This document shows positions 57,650 through 64,000 of a stretch of DNA of 64,000 nucleotides, piece by piece. The translations under genes were made by a program, and so were the position numbers. The notes beneath the pieces were generated by a model. That model had not been told where the DNA came from and made no database searches. It saw nothing but the letters and a program-made list of their open reading frames with translations. The stretch is from positions 5,331,501-5,395,500 of the forward strand of contig NZ_CP108109.1 in NCBI RefSeq assembly GCF_036199905.1, read 5' to 3'. This DNA comes from Streptomyces sp. NBC_00223 (GTDB lineage Bacteria; Actinomycetota; Actinomycetes; Streptomycetales; Streptomycetaceae). The first letter of the stretch is position 1. Each line of letters begins with the position of its first letter.

Positions 57650-58198
57650 TCAGGCCCCTTCGGACGCCCGCTCGGTCCCCTCGACGCCGGACGCCGACTC
57701 CGCGTCGCCCTCGGGGAGTTCGTCCCGGTGCGAGAGCCCGGCGTGCCAGTCCGCGAGCCCTTCGTTGAAGCGTACGAGCAGTTCGGTGAAGGTCTCGCGC
57801 TCCTCGGCGGACCACTCGTCGGTGACCTGGGCCATCAGCCGGCGGCGCGAGTCGCGCACCTCGTCCAGCCGGCCGCGGCCGCGCGGGGAGAGCGCGAGTA
57901 CGACCGCCCGGCCGTCCTCGGGGTGCGAGGTGCGCTTGACCAGGCCGGTGTCGACCAGTGGCGCCACCTGGCGGGTCACCGTGGAGGAGTCGATGCCCAT
58001 GGCCTCGGCGAGCGCCTTGACACCCATCGGGCCCTCCCGGTCGAGCCGGTTGAGCAGCAGATAGGCGGCGCGGTCCATGGAGTTGCGGGCCTTGCCGACG
58101 CCGCCGAGCCGGGTCTGTTCCGCGCGGCGGGCGAAGAGGGCGACCTGGTGCTGGAGGCGCTCAAGGAGTTCGGTCGAGGTCTCCGTGGGGTTGGACAT
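57650..58198 (-). CDS. MarR-family transcriptional regulator
   Basis: A 182-aa MarR regulator with the winged helix in the middle (PMGVKALAEAMGIDSSTVTR, PLVDTGLVKRTSHPEDGR, LSPRGRGRLDEV) and dimerisation helices at both ends. The C-terminal tail is acidic (DELPEGDAESASG). The ATG before SNPTETS was chosen. It is divergent from threonine deaminase (261-bp gap with no clear operator seen), so its target may be that gene or itself. Confidence 0.88.
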   Translation of the reverse strand: MSNPTETSTELLERLQHQVALFARRAEQTRLGGVGKARNSMDRAAYLLLNRLDREGPMGVKALAEAMGIDSSTVTRQVAPLVDTGLVKRTSHPEDGRAVVLALSPRGRGRLDEVRDSRRRLMAQVTDEWSAEERETFTELLVRFNEGLADWHAGLSHRDELPEGDAESASGVEGTERASEGA

Positions 58199-58459
58199 GA
58201 CCTTCAAGCTCGCGTTCTGTCGGTCCTGCTAAAGGGGCGGGATGGCGGGAAGTTGGGAGAAGAGTACGCGGACCGGATGGTGTCGGGACCCTTCCCGTAC
58301 AAACCGTGACCGCCGAAGCGCGCGGCCCGGCGGCGCCGCGGCGGGCGCGGCGATCGGGGCCCGGGCCGGGGCACGCACGCTGTCGTACCGGCCGGTTGTG
58401 AAGACCCCCAGGTGAGGGCCCCGCACGTGCGCGGGCGGCGGAACTGCCAGACTTGGCGC

Positions 58460-59680
58460 ATGGACACAGCGCCGCTCCGGACGATCACCCTCGACGACGT
58501 GCGCGGGGCGCACAAAATGCTCTCCGGGGTCGCCCGGATCACCGGCATGGAGGGCTCCCGCCATCTGTCGTCGCTGGTGGGGGCACCTGTGCACCTCAAA
58601 TGCGAGAACCTTCAGCGCACCGGCTCGTTCAAGATCCGCGGCGCGTACGTCCGGATCGCCGGGCTGACGCCCGAGGAGCGCGCGGCCGGGGTGGTCGCGG
58701 CCAGCGCGGGCAACCACGCCCAGGGCGTCGCGCTCGCCGCCTCGCTGCTCGGGGTGCGTTCGACGGTCTTCATGCCGGTCGGCGCGCCGCTGCCGAAGGT
58801 CGCCGCGACCAAGCAGTACGGCGCCGAAGTGCGGCTGTACGGCGCCGTCGTCGACGAGACGCTGCGTGCGGCCATCGAGTACGCCGAGCAGACCGGCGCC
58901 GTCTTCATCCACCCCTTCGACCACCCCGACATCATCGCCGGGCAGGGCACGGTGGGCCTGGAGATCCTGGAACAGTGCCCCGAGGTGCGCACGATCCTGG
59001 TCGGCATCGGCGGCGGCGGGCTCGCGGCGGGCGTGGCGGTCGCGGTCAAGGCGCTGCGGCCCGATGTGCGGATCGTCGGGGTGCAGGCGGCGGGCGCGGC
59101 GGCGTACCCGCCCTCGCTCACGGCCGGGCGGCCGGTGGTGCTGGACGCGGTGGCCACGATGGCGGACGGCATCATGGTCGGCCGGCCGGGCGATGTGCCC
59201 TTCGCGATCATCAGGGACCTGGTGGACGAGGTGGTGACGGTCTCGGAGGACCAGCTCTCCTCGGCGCTGCTGCTCTGTCTGGAACGGGCGAAGCTGGTCG
59301 TGGAGCCCGCGGGCGCGAGCCCGGTGGCGGCGCTGCTGGCGCGGCCGGAGGTCTACGAGGGGCCGGTCGTGGCGGTGCTGTCGGGCGGCAACGTGGACCC
59401 GCTGCTGATGCAGCGCATCCTGCGGCACGGCATGTCGGCGGCCGGGCGCTATCTGTCGCTGCGGCTGCGGCTCACCGACCGGCCGGGCGCGCTGGCGACG
59501 CTGCTGGGCGTGCTGTCGGCGGTGGACGCCAATGTGCTCGACATCAGCCATGTGCGGACCGACCCGCGGCTCGAACTCACCGAGGCCGAGGTCGAACTCC
59601 ACCTGGAGACCAAGGGCCCCGAGCACTGCGCGTCGGTCGGTACGGCCCTGGAGAGCGCCGGCTACACGGTGATCTCCTGA
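58460..59680 (+). CDS. ilvA: Threonine ammonia-lyase (threonine deaminase)
   Basis: A 406-aa PLP enzyme turning threonine into 2-oxobutyrate and ammonia, the entry to isoleucine synthesis and a source of propionyl-CoA. The PLP lysine is in RTGSFKIRGAY, the phosphate loop is GGGGLAAG, and ASAGNHAQGVA is the substrate loop. A single C-terminal ACT-like domain (about 330-405, LRLTDRPGALATLLGVLSAV) is the shorter arrangement of the catabolic/actinobacterial type. The ATG lies at 58460; a GTG farther up is less likely. Confidence 0.93.
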   Translation: MDTAPLRTITLDDVRGAHKMLSGVARITGMEGSRHLSSLVGAPVHLKCENLQRTGSFKIRGAYVRIAGLTPEERAAGVVAASAGNHAQGVALAASLLGVRSTVFMPVGAPLPKVAATKQYGAEVRLYGAVVDETLRAAIEYAEQTGAVFIHPFDHPDIIAGQGTVGLEILEQCPEVRTILVGIGGGGLAAGVAVAVKALRPDVRIVGVQAAGAAAYPPSLTAGRPVVLDAVATMADGIMVGRPGDVPFAIIRDLVDEVVTVSEDQLSSALLLCLERAKLVVEPAGASPVAALLARPEVYEGPVVAVLSGGNVDPLLMQRILRHGMSAAGRYLSLRLRLTDRPGALATLLGVLSAVDANVLDISHVRTDPRLELTEAEVELHLETKGPEHCASVGTALESAGYTVIS

Positions 59681-59862
59681 GGCACGGTGATCTCCCGAGA
59701 CACGGCGTGCGCCGCCGTGCGGAGGGCCCCCGGCCGGGGAATTCCCCGTTCCGGGCCAAGGCGAGCGCGTGCCGCGGACATCGGGGAGCAATGAATTCCG
59801 CATTGTTCGCCGCGCGTTTTATTCTTTCGATTCCGTAGAACATCGATGGTACCGTCGAGTTC

Positions 59863-60654
59863 ATGATTTCCTTACGGCGATCGGTCGATCGCGGTATGGT
59901 CCGTGACATTGCCCCGCTCTGTTTCGCGGATCTGGTCGTCGGAGCGTCTTTCGGCGCTATCGCCGTGTCCGGCGGTCTGCCCGCCTGGGTGCCGATCGTC
60001 ATGTCGCTGCTGGTCTTCGCGGGCGGCGCGCAGTTCGCCGCGCTCGGGGTGGTTCTCGCCGGAGGCAGTCCGTTCTCCGCGGTGCTGACCGGGCTGGTGC
60101 TCAACGCCCGTCTGCTGCCCTTCGGTTTCGCCGTCGCCGATGTGCTCGGCGGGCGCTGGCGCGGGCGGCTGGCGGGCGCGCATCTGATGGTGGACGAGTC
60201 GGTCGCCTTCGCGCTGCGGGAGAGCGATCCGGAACGCCGCCGCCGGGTCTACTGGATCTGCGGAGCCGCCCTCTTCGTGTCCTGGAACGCCGCCGTGGTG
60301 CTCGGCGCGCTCGCCGGGGGAGCGCTGGGCGACACGGACACGTTCGGGCTCGACGCGGCCTTCCCCGCCGTGCTGCTGGCCCTGACGCTGCCCTCGCTCG
60401 CCCAGGGCGGCACCCGCGGTGCCGCTCTCGTGGGCGCCGCGGTCGCGGTCGCGGCGACGCCGTTCCTGCCCGCCGGGCTGCCCGTACTGCTCGCCCTGGT
60501 CGGCCTCGTGGTCGCGGTCCGGGCGCCGGCGGCCGGACCGGTACCGGAGCCGGTCACCGCCGACGGGCCCGAAGCGGGGGCCGGGTCCGCCCCCGAGAAC
60601 GGGCCCGATGTCAGCGCCGTCGCGGCGACCGACTCGCTCGGGGAGACCCGCTGA
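59863..60654 (+). CDS. azlC: AzlC-family branched-chain amino-acid exporter subunit
   Basis: A 263-aa membrane protein with about seven helices, the large subunit of an AzlCD (YgaZH-type) amino-acid exporter: FADLVVGASFGAIAVSGGLP, SLLVFAGGAQFAALGVVLAG and LNARLLPFGFAVADVLGG are typical. The C-terminal 45 residues are hydrophilic and variable. Codon 4 is TTA (59872-59874), so bldA control is possible. No clear ribosome site is seen; a second ATG at codon 12 exists. It is coupled to azlD through TGATG. Placement next to ilvA fits export of isoleucine-pathway amino acids. Confidence 0.9.
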   Translation: MISLRRSVDRGMVRDIAPLCFADLVVGASFGAIAVSGGLPAWVPIVMSLLVFAGGAQFAALGVVLAGGSPFSAVLTGLVLNARLLPFGFAVADVLGGRWRGRLAGAHLMVDESVAFALRESDPERRRRVYWICGAALFVSWNAAVVLGALAGGALGDTDTFGLDAAFPAVLLALTLPSLAQGGTRGAALVGAAVAVAATPFLPAGLPVLLALVGLVVAVRAPAAGPVPEPVTADGPEAGAGSAPENGPDVSAVAATDSLGETR

Positions 60655-60962
60655 TGCCCCTGATGGCGATCCTCCTCATGGCCGCCGGCACCTACGCCTT
60701 CCGGCTGGCCGGCCCGGCCCTGCGCGACCGGCTGCGGGTGCCCGACCGGCTGAACCGGATGCTGTCCGTCGCGGCGGTCGTGCTGCTCAGCGCGCTGGTG
60801 GCCACCGCCGCCCTCACCGAAGGGCATGGCTTCGCCGGCTGGGCCCGGCCGTCCGGTGTGCTGGTCGGCGGTGTGCTCGCGGCCCGGCGGGTGCCGTTCC
60901 CCGTGGTGATCGTCGCGGCCGCCGGGTCCACGGCGCTGCTGCGGTGGTGCGGGGTGAGCTGA
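60654..60962 (+). CDS. azlD: AzlD-family small exporter subunit
   Basis: A 102-aa partner of AzlC with three to four helices (LMAILLMAAGTYAFRLAGPA, MLSVAAVVLLSALVATAAL, PSGVLVGGVLAARR). Its ATG overlaps the azlC stop by one base, so the subunits are made together. A 181-bp AT-richer gap follows, before the convergent MFS gene. Confidence 0.9.
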   Translation: MPLMAILLMAAGTYAFRLAGPALRDRLRVPDRLNRMLSVAAVVLLSALVATAALTEGHGFAGWARPSGVLVGGVLAARRVPFPVVIVAAAGSTALLRWCGVS

Positions 60963-61143
60963 GCGTCGCCGGGAATGGGCACTCTGTCCTCGCGGTGCCG
61001 TCAATTCCGGATCGCGGCCCGCGCGGGTTTCCCGGCGGAATGGTTTCCGTGCCGAAATACGGCGGAATTACGGCCTCCCCCCGACCGGAGCCGCAGCCCT
61101 TTCGTATTCCCGGTGCGGACGCCGCAATTCGGCCGGAAGCGTG

Positions 61144-62391
61144 TCAGCCGGCCTGTGGCGCCAGCCGCTCCGGCGGGTCGTCCGGATACCAGGTCCGCGT
61201 GCTGAATCGGGCGGCGATCATCACGGCCGACGCCGCCAGCACCGCCAGACCGGTGACCAGCCAGGGCGTCCCCGGCTCACGTCCCGAGGAAAGCGCCGCG
61301 CCGATCTGGGGGGCGGCGATGAAGCCGACGTTGACCCCCGCCGAGTACAGGCTGATGTTCCGATTGACGACGGAAGGGGCGGAGAGATGGCTGACGTAGC
61401 TGAGCAGGCTGGGGAAGACGACCATCTCCCCGGCCGTCCACACCAGGGTCGCCACGGGCAGCAGCAGACGGTTGTCCGAGACGCCCATGAGCGCGAAGCC
61501 CGTACCGGCCAGACCGAAGCCGATCAGCAGGGACCGCGCGTGCGACACGTCCGCCATCGCCTTGTTCAGCGGCACCTCGAACAGCACGATCGCCGCCGCG
61601 TTGACCACGAACACCAGACTCGCCCAGTACGCGGGCAGGCCGAGTCCTTCCACGACGTAGGCGCTCAGCAGCACCGGCGGCAGGGCGTACACCACGTGCA
61701 CGGGGACGGCCAGGGAGAAGATCGTCCAGAACCGGGTCCAGCCGTGGGCCGACGCCGGAGCGGGACGTACGGCGGGGGCGCCGTCCGAGGGCGCGGGCAC
61801 GGCGTCCGGTGCGGACAGGCCGGACGGGGAGCGGGCCCGCAGAAAGGCCGTCGCGCCCAGCACCATGGCGGCGTTCACATAGAACAGGGCCGCCGGCGCC
61901 ACGAGGAAGAGCAAGCCGCCGACCGTCGGGCCCAGACCCATGCCCAGATTGATCGCCAGCCGGTTGCAGGAGAAGGCGATCTTCCGCTCGTCGGGCCGTG
62001 AACTCGCGACGACCTGGGCGTAGGTCGCAGGAGTGCAGATCTCGTACGCCATGCCCCAGACCAGGGTCGCCGTCACCAGCGGTGTCACACCCGACAGCAG
62101 GGGAGTCACGCACAGCACCACCGCGTAGACCAGTGAGCCCGCCTGTATCACCTGGGTGGGGCGCACCCGGCCCAGGAACACGCTCGCCGACAGATCGGCG
62201 AGCAGCGCTCCCAGGCCGAACGCGCCCACGATCAGACCCACTTGCGCACCACCGTAGTGGCGCTGGCCCAGCAGATAGGCGGCCAGGAAGGGGAAGGCCA
62301 TGGTGCCCGACCGGAACAGCAGGGTGGTGACGAACAGTGTCCGGAGGTCGCGGTTGAGCCCCGTGACCGTACGGAACGTGCCGAGGATCAT
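61144..62391 (-). CDS. MFS exporter
   Basis: A 415-aa, 12-helix transporter of the major facilitator superfamily. The motif-A-like loop lies after helix 2 (LSASVFLGRVRPTQ) and the middle loop (residues 185-215) is Pro/Ala/Ser-rich. The arrangement downstream (67 bp) of an ATP-grasp ligase resembles pairs such as BacD-BacE of bacilysin, where the MFS protein exports the dipeptide product. The substrate is unknown. Confidence 0.87.
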   Translation of the reverse strand: MILGTFRTVTGLNRDLRTLFVTTLLFRSGTMAFPFLAAYLLGQRHYGGAQVGLIVGAFGLGALLADLSASVFLGRVRPTQVIQAGSLVYAVVLCVTPLLSGVTPLVTATLVWGMAYEICTPATYAQVVASSRPDERKIAFSCNRLAINLGMGLGPTVGGLLFLVAPAALFYVNAAMVLGATAFLRARSPSGLSAPDAVPAPSDGAPAVRPAPASAHGWTRFWTIFSLAVPVHVVYALPPVLLSAYVVEGLGLPAYWASLVFVVNAAAIVLFEVPLNKAMADVSHARSLLIGFGLAGTGFALMGVSDNRLLLPVATLVWTAGEMVVFPSLLSYVSHLSAPSVVNRNISLYSAGVNVGFIAAPQIGAALSSGREPGTPWLVTGLAVLAASAVMIAARFSTRTWYPDDPPERLAPQAG

Positions 62392-62458
62392 CCGCGCGCG
62401 ACCTCGTACGGCGGTACGGCCGGGCGCCGGGTGGTACGCGGTCGGCGGCCCGGGCCCG

Positions 62459-63826
62459 TCATCGCGCCGAGGGGACGGTGCCCCGGTCCGCCGCTGCCTC
62501 GGCCGCCGTCCCGGTTTCGGCGGGATCCTCCGTCGACGGGTCCACGGTGAAGATCTGCTCGGTGCGGGTGGCGGCCGCCCTGTCGGCCTCGGCCCGGAAG
62601 GCCGTCCGGTCCTGCCGCTCCGGCTCCAGGGGCGTGAAGTACTCCAGCACTCCGTCCCGGGCGAGGTAGGAGGTCAGCGGCCGTGAACGGTCACCGACCT
62701 TGGCCGTCGTGTACAGCGCGACCTCGGCCGGCGTCAGGCCCTCGGGCGCGCGGACCTCGGTGACGGTGCCGGCGGGCGCCTTGAGGAAGGCGGTGGCCCC
62801 GATGCCGAGGGGGACGGACGGGAAGTCCGGCAGCCCGTCCAGCGTGCCGCGGTAGGAGGCGATGTGGATGTCGTAGGGGCTGTACCCGTAGACCCGGTCG
62901 ATGAGGTCCATGATCCCGTCGCCGCCCGGCCGGGCCGCGACCTCGACCACGCTGAGCCGGTCCCCGTCGACCAGCACCTCGACATGGGCGAGACCGTGGT
63001 CGATCAGCAGGGCCGCGCAGGCGTCCAGCGCCACCTGGCGCAGGGCCGCGTTGTCGGAGTCGGCGCTGGGCACCATCTGCCCGCGCTCGGTGAAGTAGGG
63101 GGCGCCCGCCTTGGACTTGTCGGTCACGGCGAGCACGGCCCGCTGCCCCTCGTGGTTGGCCACCTCGACGGAGACCTCGTGGGTGGAGCTGACGTACTCC
63201 TCGGCCTGGTAGCGGTGGTCGGAGAAGTCGTAGAGCGGGGCGATCTCCAGCAGGCCCTCGCGGCAGTAGTCGTAGGCCGCGGGCAGTTCCTCCGGGCTGT
63301 TCACCATGACGGTGCCCACATTGCCCGCGAAGTCCCTGGGCTTGAGCACCAGGGGGAAGGTCAGTTCGGCGGCGGCCTTCTGGAGTTCGGGCAGCGTGCC
63401 GAACAGGCGGTGCCGGGCGCACGGGACACCGTGCTCCTCGAACGCCGCCTTCATCGTGTGCTTGTCCCTGACCCTGGCCAGGCACTCGTCGGACAGCGTG
63501 GGGAGGCCGTAGTGGCGGGCGACCGCGACGGAGACGTGCACGGTCATCTCGATGACGGGCACCACCGCGTCGGGCCGCAGCCCGGTCTCCTTCTCGAAGG
63601 CCTGGACGGCGGCGAGGGCTTCCTCCGCGTCGTAGTAGTCGGCCTTGAGCACATGGTCGAAGAACCGGTTGGCGCTCGCCGTCTCCGGGGACTCGCTCAT
63701 CCCGATCACGGCGCCCGGATAGGTGCGCAGCGCCGAGACGATCGCCCGCTCCCGGAGAAGGATGTCGGCACCGAGCAGCAGCAGGTAGCGGTTGTCGTGG
63801 GACCTGGTTCGCTCACGCTGGAACAT
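62459..63826 (-). CDS. ATP-grasp ligase (L-amino-acid-ligase-like)
   Basis: A 455-aa ATP-grasp enzyme that should join a carboxylate to an amine through an acyl phosphate. An N-terminal pre-ATP-grasp domain (LLLLGADILLRERAIVSALR) is followed by the nucleotide domain: DKHTMKAAFEEHGVP, FPLVLKPRDFAGNVGT, QAEEYVSSTHEVSVEV and metal ligands in VVEVAARPGGDG. The C-terminus (350-455) is a cap with a hydrophilic tail. It is like the BacD/carnosine-synthase-type group. ATG 63826 has AAGG 6 nt upstream; an ATG 6 bp earlier abuts that site. Confidence 0.87.
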   Translation of the reverse strand: MFQRERTRSHDNRYLLLLGADILLRERAIVSALRTYPGAVIGMSESPETASANRFFDHVLKADYYDAEEALAAVQAFEKETGLRPDAVVPVIEMTVHVSVAVARHYGLPTLSDECLARVRDKHTMKAAFEEHGVPCARHRLFGTLPELQKAAAELTFPLVLKPRDFAGNVGTVMVNSPEELPAAYDYCREGLLEIAPLYDFSDHRYQAEEYVSSTHEVSVEVANHEGQRAVLAVTDKSKAGAPYFTERGQMVPSADSDNAALRQVALDACAALLIDHGLAHVEVLVDGDRLSVVEVAARPGGDGIMDLIDRVYGYSPYDIHIASYRGTLDGLPDFPSVPLGIGATAFLKAPAGTVTEVRAPEGLTPAEVALYTTAKVGDRSRPLTSYLARDGVLEYFTPLEPERQDRTAFRAEADRAAATRTEQIFTVDPSTEDPAETGTAAEAAADRGTVPSAR

Positions 63827-63973
63827 CTGCATCCTTTTTGTCGGCTGACGCGGTGTTTCCCATGAATTCCCGGACCCGCCGAGCCGCCCGCCCGCGCGGA
63901 AGAGGCCATGGCGAGGTCGCCCTCCGGGCCCGGACGGGCCGGACCCGGAGAAGCGGCGAGGCGGCCGGTTGGC

Positions 63974-64000
63974 TCAGTAGCGGTAGTGGTCCGGCTTGAA
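63974..64000 (-). CDS. ahcY: C-terminal end of an S-adenosylhomocysteine hydrolase (partial)
   Basis: Only the last eight codons and stop are visible: FKPDHYRY-stop. KPDHYRY at the exact C-terminus is the near-invariant end of adenosylhomocysteinase, whose Lys and Tyr reach the NAD site of the neighbouring subunit. It is on the same strand as the ATP-grasp and MFS genes, 147 bp upstream of the former. It may be a second copy devoted to a biosynthetic cluster, since the housekeeping gene in S. coelicolor lies elsewhere. Confidence 0.75.
   Translation of the reverse strand, partial: FKPDHYRY

Overview
The window is a stretch of chromosome from a Streptomyces species. The evidence is very high GC, GTG and TTG starts, rare TTA codons, long GC-rich intergenic repeats, and a gene order that from memory matches the conserved core around SCO4906-SCO4934 and SCO4956-SCO4962 of S. 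coelicolor. No tRNA, rRNA, CRISPR array, insertion sequence or replication origin was seen.

Left half (1-36.9 kb), core genome. afsQ2-afsQ1 (two-component system) lies divergent from sigQ, with a perfect AfsQ1 box between them. Next come a uridine-kinase-like ATPase, a pair of aldehyde dehydrogenase genes that looks like a split ALDH16, and a nucleoside and deoxysugar salvage group (deoC, a phosphosugar mutase, purine nucleoside phosphorylase). These are followed by an LpdA-like flavoprotein, a DeoR regulator and a TetR/MFS efflux pair. The acyl-CoA carboxylase block holds accA2, pccB, accE, a 44-residue membrane protein, maf and the biotin ligase gene birA. Then come adenylate cyclase, an enoyl-CoA hydratase, a GAF-GGDEF diguanylate cyclase, histidase, a small LAXTG sortase substrate and an L,D-transpeptidase lipoprotein. 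Several intergenic gaps of 0.7-1.1 kb are filled by four unrelated families of GC-rich repeats, and one miniature palindrome sits in frame inside deoC.

Middle (37-44.9 kb): a xylose locus (ROK repressor, xylB, divergent xylA), a MacB/FtsX-type ABC exporter, and a PAP2-type membrane phosphatase or transferase.

Accessory island (44.9-55.0 kb): a WhiJ-like cluster (XRE regulator, two DUF397 proteins, an RsbW-like ATPase), the wreck of a HigBA-type toxin-antitoxin pair, and a lower-GC XRE-TPR regulator divergent from an adenosylhomocysteinase-like protein plus NUDIX hydrolase. It ends with a three-gene set: a small protein, a DUF6879-like protein and an NB-ARC/TPR STAND ATPase. The last two are in one reading frame, separated only by a UGA and 25 codons with no usual start. 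Three TTA (bldA-dependent) codons fall in genes of this island. These last two sets are my best candidates for something undescribed.

Right end (55-64 kb): the core resumes with msrA, a cystathionine gamma-synthase/lyase, a decayed SigE-type sigma factor, a MarR regulator, threonine deaminase and azlCD. The window closes with an MFS exporter, an ATP-grasp ligase and the last eight codons of an S-adenosylhomocysteine hydrolase. That edge looks like the start of a small peptide-type biosynthetic cluster with its own methyl-cycle gene.
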